From the NCBI GenBank assembly GCA_025060595.1, contig JANXBX010000006.1, positions 1 through 64,000 of the forward strand: a DNA stretch of 64,000 bases. Reading direction: 5' to 3'. The notes beneath the pieces were generated by a model, which saw only the letters and a list, made by a program, of their open reading frames with translations, did no database searches and was not told where the DNA came from. Made by a program: the position numbers and the translations under genes. The first letter of the stretch is position 1; the number at the start of each line of letters is the position of its first letter. Origin of the DNA: Synergistota bacterium. Its GTDB lineage: Bacteria; Synergistota; GBS-1. Positions 51,968 to 61,524 of the stretch are shown piece after piece.

Positions 51968-52747
51968 ATGTATAAAAGCTTTAAGGAGTTAAAATCCTCT
52001 GGAAGGAAGCTCTTAGGTATGTTTGTCCAATCAAGGAGCGAAGAGATAGTAGAGATAATAGGTCATGCAGGCTTCGACTTCGTTATAATCGATATGGAAC
52101 ACGGCCCATTCGATATAGAGGGAGCCTTAAGACTAGTCAGAGCCGCAGAAGCGGTAGGAATAACGCCAATAGTAAGGGTTCCCGAAAACTCTAATATAGC
52201 TATACTTAAGGCTCTCGACATAGGAGCTTCAGCCATCGTAGTTCCAGGAATATCCTCGCGTGAAGATGCAGAAAAAGCCATTAAAGCATCAAAGTATGGA
52301 CCAATCGGAGTAAGAGGAGCATGCCCATGTGTGAGAGCAAATAAATACGGAGGTGGGTATAGAGATTATCTAACCAGAGCTAACGAAGAAACCTCCGTAA
52401 TACTTTTAGTTGAAGGAAAAGAGGGGGTCACGGCTTTTGATGAGATCATAAGCTTGCCACATATAGATGGGATAATGCTTGGCCCTTTCGATCTATCGGT
52501 TTCTTTAGGAGTTCCTGGAAATATATACGATCCCCTAGTTAGAAACTCCTTAAAAGAAATGTCCCAAAAAGCAAAGGAGAAATCGATCTACGTGGGAACG
52601 TTCTCCGTAAGCCTCGATGATGTTAAAGAATGGTTTTCTATTGGTTTAAACTACGTGGCTTACAATGTAGATACTTTGCTTTTTTACGAAACATGCAAGA
52701 AAGCAAGAGATTATATAATGGGAGATATGAACCTCACCGCTCGGTGA
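51968..52747 (+). CDS. HpcH/HpaI-family aldolase
   Basis: 259 residues. FVIIDMEHGPFDIEG, RVPENSNIAILKALDIGASA and VVPGISSREDAEKA are typical of HpcH/HpaI aldolases (2-keto-3-deoxy-sugar-acid or 4-hydroxy-2-oxo-acid aldolases); the metal ligands Glu (LLVEGKEGV) and Asp (MLGPFDLSVSLG) are in place. Cleaves a hydroxy-oxo acid to pyruvate and an aldehyde; exact substrate unknown. The stop codon lies in a long hairpin shared with hcp. Confidence 0.87.
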   Translation: MYKSFKELKSSGRKLLGMFVQSRSEEIVEIIGHAGFDFVIIDMEHGPFDIEGALRLVRAAEAVGITPIVRVPENSNIAILKALDIGASAIVVPGISSREDAEKAIKASKYGPIGVRGACPCVRANKYGGGYRDYLTRANEETSVILLVEGKEGVTAFDEIISLPHIDGIMLGPFDLSVSLGVPGNIYDPLVRNSLKEMSQKAKEKSIYVGTFSVSLDDVKEWFSIGLNYVAYNVDTLLFYETCKKARDYIMGDMNLTAR

Positions 52748-52757
52748 GGTTCATATC
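52724..52757. terminator. 15-bp perfect hairpin shared by the ends of aldolase and hcp genes
   Basis: GATATGAACCTCACC and GGTGAGGTTCATATC with a 4-nt loop. The stop codons of both convergent genes lie within it. No T-run follows on either strand, so termination strength is unclear. Confidence 0.6.
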
Positions 52758-54046
52758 TTGAGGATTTCCCTTATATCCTTTTCCGGCTCTGAGATAACCT
52801 TTATACCAAATTCCGTAACTAATACCTTTAATATATCCTCATTAACCCATGCAGGAACTATTGGCCCTATATAGATATTCTTAAAGCCTAAAGATAACAA
52901 GGTCCAGAGAATTGCCACCGCTTTCTGCTCCATCCATGTTAAAACAAGCGTAAGTGGCAGCTGGGTCACAGGCATATTAAAGAGTTTAGCAAGAGCTTCT
53001 GCGATCTCAATAGCAACTATCGTATCGTTACACTGACCAACATCGATAAGCCTTGGAATCCCATCTATATCTCCAAGGTCAAGATCGTTTATTCTAAATT
53101 TTCCACAAGCAAGAGTAACGATAATAGTTTCTTTCGGAAGCTTCTGAACGAACTCCCTATAATATTCGTTTCTCTTGAAAGGAACATCGCATCCACCAAC
53201 AACAAAGAAGTGCCTTATTTTACCAGCTTTAACAAGCTCTTTTACCTTGTCCGCAAGCGAAGCTACAACAGTCGTAGAAAAACCTGTTTTAAGCTTATAT
53301 GTTCCCGGCTTTTCCTCGAGGTCTGGCAGGCCTTTTGCCTTCTCAATAACCTCTCCATAATCGTAGCTCCCCAGATGTCTAACTCCAGGAAGCCTAGCTA
53401 TGCTTGTAGTAAACATCCTATCTTTATAAGACTCATCTGGAATAAGTACACAGTTTGATGTTCCAAGAATAGCAACGGGATACTCCGCAAATAGCCTTCT
53501 CTGATCATACCAGGCTCTTCCAAGGTTACCTGCTAGATTTCCATACTTTCTAAGCCCTGGATAGCCATGAGCGGGTAACATCTCGGAATGCGTATATACA
53601 TAGACGTTGGATCCCTCAACCTGCTTTAAAAGCTCTTCTAGCGCTTTTAGATTATGTCCTGTGACAATTATACCTTTCCCTTTTTTAGTCCCCGTTTCCA
53701 CTTCAACTGGCGTAGGCTCCCCATAAGCCTCGATGTGCGCCTTTTTAAGCAACTTCATCGCCTTTAAGTTAAACCTTCCTGCCTCAAGCGCATATTTAAC
53801 GAATTCCTCCGCATCAAAGTTTACATTAGTCAAGGTACTATAAAGAGCCTCATCTAAAAAGCCAGCTATTTCTGGATCGTCATGCCCCAGCTCTCTCGCA
53901 TGATAATAGTAAGCAGATATTCCCTTTATCGCAAACAATAGATTATCCTGAAGCCTCGCTAAAGTCGGGCTCTTCCCGCAAACGCCACGCTCTATACATC
54001 CTGTACCCTTAACGGTCTGAGAGCACTGGTAACAAAACATCTGCAT
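52751..54046 (-). CDS. hcp: Hybrid cluster protein (hydroxylamine/NO reductase), short type
   Basis: 431 residues. The N-terminal cluster cysteines are Cys5, Cys8, Cys17 and Cys23. Ligands of the hybrid 4Fe-2S-2O cluster appear as the glutamate in [10 protein letters not shown], cysteines in [17 protein letters not shown] and GQCND, and WMEQKAV (Glu, Lys). It lacks the ~100-residue three-helix insertion of longer Hcp, fitting the class III form of thermophiles and archaea. Acts in nitrosative stress, likely as NO reductase. Divergent from a Crp/Fnr regulator with a palindrome between. Confidence 0.94.
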   Translation of the reverse strand: MQMFCYQCSQTVKGTGCIERGVCGKSPTLARLQDNLLFAIKGISAYYYHARELGHDDPEIAGFLDEALYSTLTNVNFDAEEFVKYALEAGRFNLKAMKLLKKAHIEAYGEPTPVEVETGTKKGKGIIVTGHNLKALEELLKQVEGSNVYVYTHSEMLPAHGYPGLRKYGNLAGNLGRAWYDQRRLFAEYPVAILGTSNCVLIPDESYKDRMFTTSIARLPGVRHLGSYDYGEVIEKAKGLPDLEEKPGTYKLKTGFSTTVVASLADKVKELVKAGKIRHFFVVGGCDVPFKRNEYYREFVQKLPKETIIVTLACGKFRINDLDLGDIDGIPRLIDVGQCNDTIVAIEIAEALAKLFNMPVTQLPLTLVLTWMEQKAVAILWTLLSLGFKNIYIGPIVPAWVNEDILKVLVTEFGIKVISEPEKDIREILKI

Positions 54047-54111
54047 GGCTTTTCTCCTCCCTTAGGCAAGATCTTTCTTCTGTATTTTATAATTAATAAG
54101 GCAGACTTGTC

Positions 54112-54127
54112 TGTAACAATTGTTACA
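54112..54127. promoter_or_regulatory. Palindromic operator TGTAACAATTGTTACA
   Basis: A perfect 16-bp palindrome between hcp and the Crp/Fnr gene. A -10-like TAAAAT for hcp at 54084-54089 would put the start near 54078 and the palindrome centre near -41.5, the classic class II activator position. It starts 24 bp before the regulator ATG, so it could also repress that gene. Confidence 0.75.
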
Positions 54128-54150
54128 CAAGTGAAGGTGAAGAGCAATAA

Positions 54151-54753
54151 ATGAATGTAGAGGAACTAATCCCGCACGGGGAAATAATCGAATACAAAAA
54201 GGGAGAAATTGTAAGATACCAAGATGAACCGATAAATGAGGTCCTCGTGCTTTTAGAGGGAACGCTCGGAATGGAGTACATATCTGAAAGCGGTAAGATT
54301 CTAAAAATTGATTTTATAAAACCCGTTCGAATCATAGCCTCAGGACTCATATTTTCCAAGGAGCCAAGGTTTCCTGTAAATGTGGTAGCAGAGAGCGATA
54401 CAAAGATTCTCGAGATAAAAAAGGAGCTTTTTCTTGATATCCTAATGAAGAAAAAGGATCTTTTAAGGTTTTTTCTCCAGGATATCTCAGAGCACTTTAA
54501 AACCGTATCGCAAAAGCTCTTTTTCACAACCACAAGAACACTAAAGGAAAAGCTCTTACAATATATTCTGCAATATGCAAACGAAGATGGGGAAGCTTTC
54601 CTACCTTTAAGTATAGAAGAGCTATCTAAAGTCTTTGGTTGTACACGTCCCGCCCTATCAAGGGTTTTTCAGGAGCTTACAAGAGAAAAGATAATCGAAA
54701 AGATTGGAAGAAAGGTAAAAATTCTGAAACCCCCATATCCTACAAAAAATTAA
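54151..54753 (+). CDS. Crp/Fnr-family regulator, probable HcpR-like controller of hcp
   Basis: 200 residues: cyclic-nucleotide-binding-like beta barrel (15-110), a dimer helix (about 112-135) and a winged helix with LSIEELSKVFGCTRPALSRVFQELTR-type recognition helix (CTRPALSRVFQEL). No N-terminal Fe-S cysteines; the single cysteine lies in the recognition helix. The genomic partnership with hcp and the shared palindrome suggest an HcpR-type sensor, perhaps through heme. Confidence 0.85.
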   Translation: MNVEELIPHGEIIEYKKGEIVRYQDEPINEVLVLLEGTLGMEYISESGKILKIDFIKPVRIIASGLIFSKEPRFPVNVVAESDTKILEIKKELFLDILMKKKDLLRFFLQDISEHFKTVSQKLFFTTTRTLKEKLLQYILQYANEDGEAFLPLSIEELSKVFGCTRPALSRVFQELTREKIIEKIGRKVKILKPPYPTKN

Positions 54754-54763
54754 TCCAAGCTTC

Positions 54764-54792
54764 TTGACTACCATGGATTTGTGATATAGAAT
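54764..54792 (+). promoter_or_regulatory. Strong promoter before the 30-codon ORF
   Basis: TTGACT (54764-54769), 17 bp, TAGAAT (54787-54792). About 24 bases separate the -10 from the ATG of the small ORF, enough for an AGGAGG site. Well-formed, so this short segment is transcribed on its own. Confidence 0.75.
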
Positions 54793-54816
54793 AAGATCAA
54801 ACACTAGGAGGAAAAG

Positions 54817-54909
54817 ATGAAAGCTCATTTATCTAAAAAGCTAGTTAGCCTTAAGAAGGAGAAGAAGCGAATAGGGGCCAGGAAAACTCGGGAGCAAACC
54901 CGAGCTTAA
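54817..54909 (+). CDS. 30-residue basic peptide ORF (possible leader peptide)
   Basis: ATG at 54817 six bases after a perfect AGGAGG; ends at TAA 54907-54909. The product is very basic (KKLVSLKKEKKRIGARKTRE) with no acidic stretch or hydrophobic segment. The end of the ORF contains the first arm of a strong RNA stem, so ribosome progress would change the folding downstream. It may be a leader peptide or a real small nucleic-acid-binding protein. Confidence 0.5.
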   Translation: MKAHLSKKLVSLKKEKKRIGARKTREQTRA

Positions 54910-54960
54910 CTAATTTCGACTCTCCTGGCCCGCTCCAGAAAAACTGGAGCGGGCTTTTTT
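54875..54960 (+). ncRNA. Structured leader with overlapping hairpins and terminator
   Basis: Stem A: GGGCCAGGA (54875-54883) with TCCTGGCCC (54923-54931), 9 bp perfect, enclosing a 6-bp hairpin CTCGGG/CCCGAG (54887-54892/54899-54904). Stem B: GCCCGCTCCAG (54928-54938) with CTGGAGCGGGC (54944-54954), 11 bp, followed by six Ts, a strong intrinsic terminator. Stem A and stem B share 54928-54931, so full formation of one costs the other four pairs. It precedes the citryl-CoA-lyase-like gene by about 70 bp. Either an attenuator or the 3' end of a small RNA. Confidence 0.65.
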
Positions 54961-54998
54961 ATTACTACTTTAACAAAATTCAGGAGGTGTCTTAATAA

Positions 54999-55037
54999 TG
55001 CTTATAAAAGAAGGGCAGGGATCAGAATGGCAATAAG
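54999..55037 (+). CDS. 12-codon upstream ORF overlapping the next start
   Basis: ATG at 54999, ten bases behind AGGAGGTG, reads MLIKEGQGSEWQ and stops at 55035-55037, 8 bp past the ATG of the next gene in another frame. It has the best ribosome site in the region, whereas 55027 has a poor one, so it may couple translation, or mark a start I have misjudged. Confidence 0.3.
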
Positions 55038-55773
55038 TAGAGAAATACCTATACCAGTGGATAGGGAAATAACGAAGATAGAACCGAACCATATAATAGT
55101 TAGAGGAGTAAAGATAGAGGAGCTTATTAAAGGATGGAGCTTTGCAGAGGTCGTTTGGTTCCTCCTTAAGGGAGAACGTCCCTCCCCCGAAAGAGCAAGA
55201 ATGCTTGAGGCAATATTTGTCGCTATGTGCGACCATGGGCCAACTCCCTCAAGCACAAAGGCCGCAAGACTAATAGTTTCTGCGGGCTCACCTATTCAAG
55301 CTGCCATAGCAGGAGGAATATTAGCCTTTGGAGATCATCATGCAGGAGCGATAGAGCTTGCTATGAAGTTGTTCCAAGAGGGAGTAGAAGAGCTTATAGA
55401 AAATAGAGGTTTATCCTTTGAAGAAGCAGCCCAAGTTATATTTGAAGACTATAATAAAAGGGACAAAAAAATACCAGGATACGGTCACAGATATCATAAG
55501 AGAGATCCTCGTCCACCCGCTTTAATATCCTTGGCTAAAAAGCTTGAAGTAGATGGCCCACACCTAAAGCTCGCTATCGAGATAGAGAAAATACTTTCAG
55601 AAACCAAGGGGATATACATGAACATAGATGGTGCCTCAGGAGCCATTTTAAGCGATATGGGATTTCCTTACCTTACAGGAAGAGGAATATTTGCTATAGG
55701 AAGGGTCCCTGGCCTTCTAGCAGAGGTCCTATTAGAGCTTCTAGCTTACAAACCTTTTAGAAAAGACCTTTAG
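55027..55773 (+). CDS. Citryl-CoA lyase / citrate-synthase-like protein
   Basis: 248 residues, similar to the C-terminal core of citrate synthase and to citryl-CoA lyases: ITKIEPNHIIVRG, SFAEVVWFLLKGERPSPERA, MCDHGPTPSSTKAARLI (His), IPGYGHRYHKRDPRPPAL (GxGHrxxk...DPR) and DGASGAILSDMGFP (active-site Asp). It lacks the large domain needed for full citrate synthases, so cleavage of a citryl-CoA-like ester is more likely. ATG 55027 has a weak ribosome site. Followed 14 bp later by a racemase-like gene. Confidence 0.8.
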   Translation: MAISREIPIPVDREITKIEPNHIIVRGVKIEELIKGWSFAEVVWFLLKGERPSPERARMLEAIFVAMCDHGPTPSSTKAARLIVSAGSPIQAAIAGGILAFGDHHAGAIELAMKLFQEGVEELIENRGLSFEEAAQVIFEDYNKRDKKIPGYGHRYHKRDPRPPALISLAKKLEVDGPHLKLAIEIEKILSETKGIYMNIDGASGAILSDMGFPYLTGRGIFAIGRVPGLLAEVLLELLAYKPFRKDL

Positions 55774-55787
55774 CGGGGGCATTAAAG

Positions 55788-56474
55788 ATGAGGAGAGAAA
55801 AGGCCGTGCTCGGTATACTAATGCTTGAGACTAGGTTCCCAAGAATAATAGGTGATGTGGGAAATCCTCAGACTTATCCCTTCCCCGTTAAGTTAAAGAA
55901 GGTAAGCGGAGCCAATTTAAAAACGGTGGTTTGGAGAACGGAAACAAGCTTAATAAATGCCTTTTTAGAGGGAGCAAAGGAGCTGGAAAAAGAGGGAGTT
56001 AAAGCCATAACTACAAGTTGCGGCTTTACCATCCTTTTCCAAGATAAATTGGCTCAAGAGGTTAAAGTCCCGGTTTTCGCTTCCTCCTTAATAATGATCC
56101 CATGGGTTTATAAGATGATAAGAGGAAAGATAGGAGTTATCACCGCCAACTCAAGGTCCTTATCCCAAGCTCATCTTGAAGCTGCAGGAGCAAATGGAAT
56201 TCCAGTAGTAATAAAAGGGCTTGAAGGTAAAGAGGAGTTTAGAAGGGTTATTTTAGAAGACTCTCCCGATGGAGATTTCACAAAGATAGAAAAAGAGGTA
56301 TTAGAAACCGCTAAAGAGCTAGTTATAGAGCATCCAGACATAAGGGGCTTCGTTTTCGAATGCCATAACCTTCCACCTTATACACCGAGGGTACAGATGG
56401 AGCTCGGTTTACCTGTGTTTGACTTTCTAACTTTAGCCCAATTCGTTTACGATTCTATAGCTAATACTCCTTAA
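55788..56474 (+). CDS. Aspartate/glutamate racemase-superfamily protein
   Basis: 228 residues. The two catalytic cysteines are in TTSCGFTIL and VFECHNLPPY, the classic two-cysteine arrangement. TSLINAFLEGAKELEKEGVKA and VFDFLTLAQFVYDS fit the superfamily. The exact group (racemase, maleate isomerase or hydantoin racemase) cannot be decided. Paired with the citryl-CoA-lyase-like gene. Confidence 0.8.
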   Translation: MRREKAVLGILMLETRFPRIIGDVGNPQTYPFPVKLKKVSGANLKTVVWRTETSLINAFLEGAKELEKEGVKAITTSCGFTILFQDKLAQEVKVPVFASSLIMIPWVYKMIRGKIGVITANSRSLSQAHLEAAGANGIPVVIKGLEGKEEFRRVILEDSPDGDFTKIEKEVLETAKELVIEHPDIRGFVFECHNLPPYTPRVQMELGLPVFDFLTLAQFVYDSIANTP

Positions 56475-57789
56475 GAAGGCTTTGGGCAGCTATTAGCAAA
56501 GGATCCCATACGGGAGCAAAGGGAGGTGCATAAGCTAAGTCAGCATAAGCGAAATCCCATATTTTCATACCAGCTGAGGCTGCAATAGCCAATACATTTA
56601 TCCTGGTGGCGCTTCCAGGGCCACCTACTATCTGACCGCCAAGTATACGGCCTGTTCCCTCTTCAGTAATTATCTTCACCCATATAGATGAACCACCTGG
56701 ATAATAACCAGCTGTAGTATGGCTTTCTATAAGAGAGCTCTTCGTCTTCAACCCCTCAGATTTGGCTTCACTTAAACTTAAACCGGTTCTTGATACCTCC
56801 ATATTCAAAACCTTAACTATAGCAGTACCTACAACACCAGGAAACACCGCTCTTTCTCCCGCCGCGTTGCTTCCGGCAACCCTTCCCTGCTTGTTAGCAG
56901 TGCTACCTAAAGGGATGTAAACCTTCTTCCCCGTAACTAGATGCAAAGCATCCGCACAATCACCTGCAGCGTAAACTCCAGGTACAGACGTCTCCATTAA
57001 GTTATTGACATCGATAGAGCCCTTGGGCCCTAGGGTTAGGCCAGCCTCCTTAGCGAGCTCTGAGTTAGGCTTAACTCCTATCGCAAGGAGAACCATGTCA
57101 GTCTCTACCTTTCCTTTATCGGTTATAACTCTTTCAACCCTTTTCGTTCCCTCAAAGCCCAAAACTTTAGTAGAAGTCAATATGTCAATTCCATTGCTAT
57201 TAAGATATTTTTCCACCTTCTCAGCCATATCGAAATCCATATTTATCAATATTTGAGGCATAAGCTCAATCAAGGTAACTTTAATACCAAGGGAGAAAAA
57301 GCTCTCCGCCATTTCAACCCCTATATAACCAGCACCAACTATAACAGCCCTTTTAGGAGCCTCCCTTCTTATAAAATCTATTATCTTATCTCCATCCCTA
57401 AGGGTCCTCAGGGTGAAGATGCCATCAAGGTTAATACCCTCAAAGGGAGGAACTATCGAGCTTGCACCCGTAGCTATTACAAGAAAATCGTAAGGTATCT
57501 TTTTAGCTCCAGCAGAAACCAACTTATTGTTAACATCTATAGACTCAACTCGAGTTTTAAGCATAACTTCGATACCGCTTCTCTTAAAGGCTTCGACATC
57601 CCTTGCTATGAGACTCCTTCTATGTGAGATCTTTTCACATATCAAATAGGGAAGGCCACAAGCACCATATGAAAGATCCTCCTCATCAGTTATCAAGAGG
57701 ACCTCCAGATCAGGGTTCGTCCTTTTAGCTTTAAAGGCTGCAGATGGGCCCGCCGCAACACCGCCTATGACAACAAGCCTCTTAGGCAT
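56461..57789 (-). CDS. CoA-disulfide reductase / NADH oxidase family flavoprotein
   Basis: 442 residues. FAD-binding VVIGGVAAGPSAAFKAKR, redox cysteine in YGACGLPY (about Cys44), the NAD-binding AVIVGAGYIGVEMAESF and VYAAGDCADALH are those of the single-cysteine group (CoA-disulfide reductase, NADH oxidase, polysulfide reductase). Which substrate is used is unclear. The last 14 bases overlap the racemase-like gene tail to tail, and it starts 8 bp before ndk ends. Last gene of the car operon. Confidence 0.9.
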   Translation of the reverse strand: MPKRLVVIGGVAAGPSAAFKAKRTNPDLEVLLITDEEDLSYGACGLPYLICEKISHRRSLIARDVEAFKRSGIEVMLKTRVESIDVNNKLVSAGAKKIPYDFLVIATGASSIVPPFEGINLDGIFTLRTLRDGDKIIDFIRREAPKRAVIVGAGYIGVEMAESFFSLGIKVTLIELMPQILINMDFDMAEKVEKYLNSNGIDILTSTKVLGFEGTKRVERVITDKGKVETDMVLLAIGVKPNSELAKEAGLTLGPKGSIDVNNLMETSVPGVYAAGDCADALHLVTGKKVYIPLGSTANKQGRVAGSNAAGERAVFPGVVGTAIVKVLNMEVSRTGLSLSEAKSEGLKTKSSLIESHTTAGYYPGGSSIWVKIITEEGTGRILGGQIVGGPGSATRINVLAIAASAGMKIWDFAYADLAYAPPFAPVWDPLLIAAQSLLKEY

Positions 57790-58255
57790 ACCCCACTTCC
57801 TCCTTGCCCAAAAACCTCTCCTTAAGCTCTATAAACCTCTTTAAGTCTATGTAGCCATATTCAAGCAGACCAGTCAATCCGCAACTCAGCTCGAAATGCG
57901 CTGAGGAAAGGCTATCTGAAGCATGAATAGCGTTTTCAGTTACACTTTTGCCATACCTTGCCCTTATGGTATTAGGAGCCGCCTTAGATGGGTCAGTTAC
58001 ACCAATGGCCTCTCTAACCTTCCTTATCACATCCTTACCATAACCTATAAGATGACTTGTGCTCCCACCTGACATAAAATCAAGGAGCTTTTCAAAGAAG
58101 CTCTTCCCCCTATGAGCAATATAGAAGCTCTCCCAAAACTGCCGGGGCAGGGAAACATGAAGAGCAACTATCTCAAGATCACAGGGAAGCTCACTAATGA
58201 TATTCTCTGCCCACTTATCCGCATTAGGCTTTATAATTATGTAAGTATACTCCAC
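57782..58255 (-). CDS. ndk: Nucleoside diphosphate kinase
   Basis: 157 residues. The active-site segment NAIHASDSLSSAHFEL has the phospho-histidine (about His111); GVTDPSKAAPNTIRARYG is the family's next landmark. The middle part (QFWESFYIAHRGKSFFEKLL) matches the Kpn loop region, and the C-terminus is longer than usual. Divergent from standard Ndk but with the catalytic residues kept. Lies between carB and the CoA-disulfide reductase-like gene. Confidence 0.85.
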   Translation of the reverse strand: MEYTYIIIKPNADKWAENIISELPCDLEIVALHVSLPRQFWESFYIAHRGKSFFEKLLDFMSGGSTSHLIGYGKDVIRKVREAIGVTDPSKAAPNTIRARYGKSVTENAIHASDSLSSAHFELSCGLTGLLEYGYIDLKRFIELKERFLGKEEVGYA

Positions 58256-58277
58256 TAAAATACCACCTTATATGATA

Positions 58278-61200
58278 TTAAACTATCCTTAACCTTTTAT
58301 CAATCCCCTTACGATATAAGGCATGCCGAACATAGTAATCCTGAAGCGCCCTTACATCTAAATCCTCTTTCCTTAAAACCTCTATAGCATCAATCATAGC
58401 TTTAGCACCTGCAATGGTAGTAGCATAAGGAATGTTCAAACTAATGGCAAGCTTTCTAACCTCCGAAGCCTCCTTACTTGCCCCTATGCCTATTATAAGA
58501 GAGTAATCCCCTCTCCTAATCTTAGATAGATCTCTAACCACCTCACAGGCTATCCCGTTACGCCTTAAGTTAAAGGCAGCAGGGCCAAAGACACCAAGAT
58601 TAAATCCAAAACTTAAAAGCTTATGAGCTATAGGTATTATCTTCAGTGAAACATCCTCATCTATGGACAATAAAACCTTACCTTCCACAGGAAGCCTCAT
58701 ACCTGCTGCAAGCTGAGCCTTAGCATAGGCCATTGGATAGCTATAATCTATACCCATGACCTCACCTGTAGAACGCATCTCTGGACCAAGCTTGGGATCA
58801 ACATTGGGGAAGCGAGAGAAGGGAAGTACCGCCTCCTTAACAGCCACATGATCTATTTCCACCTCTTCTACTATTCCAAGCTCCCTTAGCTTTTTACCTA
58901 TCATAACCTTAGTAGCTATCTTAGCCCAGGGGATACCTGTAGCCTTGCTAACGAAAGGAATGGTTCGAGAAGCCCTTGGGTTGACCTCAAGGACATAGAT
59001 ATCTCCATCTTTAACAGCATATTGAACATTTATCAAGCCAATTACATTAAGCTCTTTAGCCAAAAGCTTCGTCTGACGCTTTATCTCCTCTACTACAGCC
59101 CTCGGGAGAGTATGAGGGGGAAGAACACAAGCGCTGTCTCCCGAGTGGATACCTGCCTCCTCTATGTGCTCCATCACACCAGCTATAACACATATCTCTC
59201 CATCAGCTACGGCATCCACATCAACCTCTATGGCTCCCTCGAGAAACTTATCTACAAGTATAGGAGCCCCAGGAGCCACATCCATAGCCTTCTCAAAGAA
59301 GCTCTTTAAGCTATCCTCATTATAAACTATCTCCATAGCTCTACCACCTAAAACGTAAGATGGCCTTACTAAAACAGGATAACCTATCTCCTCAGCTATT
59401 TCTAAGGCCTCATCAAGCGTTAAAGCTATACCGCTAGGAGCCTGTTTTAAACCAAGCTTATCAAGGAACTTCCTAAATTCATCCCTATTTTCAGCTCTAT
59501 CTATATCCAATGGACTAGTTCCTATTATAGGAGCACCATTTCTATAAAGGGGTAAAGATAAGTTTAATGGGGTTTGCCCTCCAAACTGAACTATCACTCC
59601 CCATGGCTTTTCTTGACGAATTACGTGTAAAACATCCTCTAAGGTCAATGGCTCAAAATAAAGCCTCGTAGAGGTATCATAATCTGTACTTACCGTTTCA
59701 GGGTTACTGTTTATAATTATGCTTTCTATCCCCTCTTCCCTCAAGGCAAAGGAGGCATGGACGCAACAATAATCAAACTCTATCCCCTGACCTATCCTAT
59801 TAGGTCCCCCACCTAGTATAACTACCTTCCTTTTAGTAGATATCTTAGCCTCGTTCTCAACCTCATATGTGGAATAGTAATAGGGCGTGTAAGCCTCAAA
59901 CTCCGCAGCACAAGTATCAACAAGCTTGTAAACTGGGAAAAGATTCCTTCTTTCCCTCTCTTTTCTAACCTCATCTTCAGTGCTTCCCCAAACGTAAGCA
60001 AGCTGTCTATCAGAAAAACCATAGGATTTAGCCTTTTTAAATATATCCTGTGGAATCTCAACTAATGGAAGACCCTTAAACTTTTTAAGCTCCCCCTCGA
60101 GCTCTATTATCTGCTTTATGTTATTCAAAAACCAAGGATCTATCTTAGTTAATTTATATACCTCCTCAACCGTAAATCCGCTTTCAAGAGCATATTTAAG
60201 ATAAAATACCCTCTCAGAGTTTGGATAAGAGAGCTTTCTCTCTATCTCCTCTCTTGTTAGATCCTTAGGGTCTCTTCCATCGGAACCTAGCCCATATCTT
60301 CCTATCTCAAGGGATCTCAAGGCCTTTTGAAGAGCTTCCTTGAAAGTGCGCCCTATAGCCATAACCTCGCCCACGGATCTCATAGAAGTCCCAAGCTCAT
60401 CCTTAGCACCTGGAAACTTCTTAAAGTCCCATCTCGGTATCTTAACTACACAGTAATCTATAGTGGGTTCAAAAGAAGCTAAAGTCTCCCTCGTTATATC
60501 GTTTGGTATTTCATCAAGAGTATAACCTACAGCAAGTTTAGCTGCAATTTTAGCTATTGGGAAACCTGTCGCCTTGGAAGCCAAAGCAGAACTACGAGAA
60601 ACGCGCGGATTCATCTCTATAACAACCATCTCACCGTTCTCTGGATTCACAGCAAACTGAATGTTACTTCCACCCGTTTCAACACCGATCTCCCTTATAA
60701 TTGCTATGGCTGCATCTCTCATCCTCTGATACTCCTTATCGGTTAGAGTTTGAGCCGGAGCAACCGTAATGCTATCACCAGTATGAATTCCCATCGGATC
60801 GAAATTCTCAATGGAACATATTATAACTACGTTATCCTTTTTATCTCTCATCACCTCAAGCTCATACTCTTTCCAGCCTAATACAGACTCCTCAAGCAAA
60901 ATCTCATGAACCATACTTGCGGAAAGCCCAGCCTGGGCCAAGATCTCGAGCTCCTCCCAACTGTAAGCAACCCCACCACCGGTCCCACCAAGGGTGAAGC
61001 TCGGCCTTATTATTATAGGAAAGCCTAACTCTTTAGCTATTCTCCTCACATCAGCCATGCTCCTTGCTATGCCGCTTCTTGGAACCCTTAAACCTATTTT
61101 CTCCATGGCCTTCTTAAAGAGCTCTCTACTTTCCGCCTTCTTTATGGCCTCAACGGAAACCCCTATCATTTCAACACCATATCTTTCTAAGACCCCAGAT

Positions 61201-61511
61201 TCAGCCAAAGCAACAGCGGTATTAAGAGCTGTTTGACCACCTAACGTTGGGAGAATAGCATCCGGCCTCTCCCTTGCTATTATCTTTTCAACTACCTCCG
61301 GAAGAATAGGCTCTATATATGTTCTATCAGCCATTTCAGGATCAGTCATTATAGTAGCTGGATTACTATTAACTAAAATAACCTCAAAGCCATCTTCCTT
61401 CAAAGCCTTGCAAGCTTGGCTCCCTGAATAGTCAAACTCACAAGCTTGTCCTATTATTATCGGCCCCGAGCCTATAATAAGGATCTTCTTTATATCAGTC
61501 CTCTTAGGCAC
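58278..61511 (-). CDS. carB: Carbamoyl-phosphate synthase large subunit
   Basis: Makes carbamoyl phosphate for arginine and pyrimidine synthesis. Two ATP-grasp halves are seen: [19 protein letters not shown] and [15 protein letters not shown] in the first, [20 protein letters not shown] and [15 protein letters not shown] in the second, then the MGS-like C-terminal regulatory domain ([18 protein letters not shown]). 1077 residues, complete. GTG start at 61511 with a GGGG-rich ribosome site. Follows carA by 13 bp. Confidence 0.98.
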   Translation of the reverse strand: MPKRTDIKKILIIGSGPIIIGQACEFDYSGSQACKALKEDGFEVILVNSNPATIMTDPEMADRTYIEPILPEVVEKIIARERPDAILPTLGGQTALNTAVALAESGVLERYGVEMIGVSVEAIKKAESRELFKKAMEKIGLRVPRSGIARSMADVRRIAKELGFPIIIRPSFTLGGTGGGVAYSWEELEILAQAGLSASMVHEILLEESVLGWKEYELEVMRDKKDNVVIICSIENFDPMGIHTGDSITVAPAQTLTDKEYQRMRDAAIAIIREIGVETGGSNIQFAVNPENGEMVVIEMNPRVSRSSALASKATGFPIAKIAAKLAVGYTLDEIPNDITRETLASFEPTIDYCVVKIPRWDFKKFPGAKDELGTSMRSVGEVMAIGRTFKEALQKALRSLEIGRYGLGSDGRDPKDLTREEIERKLSYPNSERVFYLKYALESGFTVEEVYKLTKIDPWFLNNIKQIIELEGELKKFKGLPLVEIPQDIFKKAKSYGFSDRQLAYVWGSTEDEVRKERERRNLFPVYKLVDTCAAEFEAYTPYYYSTYEVENEAKISTKRKVVILGGGPNRIGQGIEFDYCCVHASFALREEGIESIIINSNPETVSTDYDTSTRLYFEPLTLEDVLHVIRQEKPWGVIVQFGGQTPLNLSLPLYRNGAPIIGTSPLDIDRAENRDEFRKFLDKLGLKQAPSGIALTLDEALEIAEEIGYPVLVRPSYVLGGRAMEIVYNEDSLKSFFEKAMDVAPGAPILVDKFLEGAIEVDVDAVADGEICVIAGVMEHIEEAGIHSGDSACVLPPHTLPRAVVEEIKRQTKLLAKELNVIGLINVQYAVKDGDIYVLEVNPRASRTIPFVSKATGIPWAKIATKVMIGKKLRELGIVEEVEIDHVAVKEAVLPFSRFPNVDPKLGPEMRSTGEVMGIDYSYPMAYAKAQLAAGMRLPVEGKVLLSIDEDVSLKIIPIAHKLLSFGFNLGVFGPAAFNLRRNGIACEVVRDLSKIRRGDYSLIIGIGASKEASEVRKLAISLNIPYATTIAGAKAMIDAIEVLRKEDLDVRALQDYYVRHALYRKGIDKRLRIV

Positions 61512-61524
61512 TTCCCCTCACCCC

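Noticed and set aside
54875-54960. 4.5S/SRP RNA or 6S RNA
   Set aside because: The GC stems suggested a stable RNA, but the conserved SRP tetraloop and asymmetric bulge sequence are absent, and it is too short for 6S.
57005-57627. Plus-strand ORFs opposite the flavoprotein gene
   Set aside because: Antisense to a gene with complete FAD, NAD and redox-cysteine motifs; they show no family features or ribosome sites.
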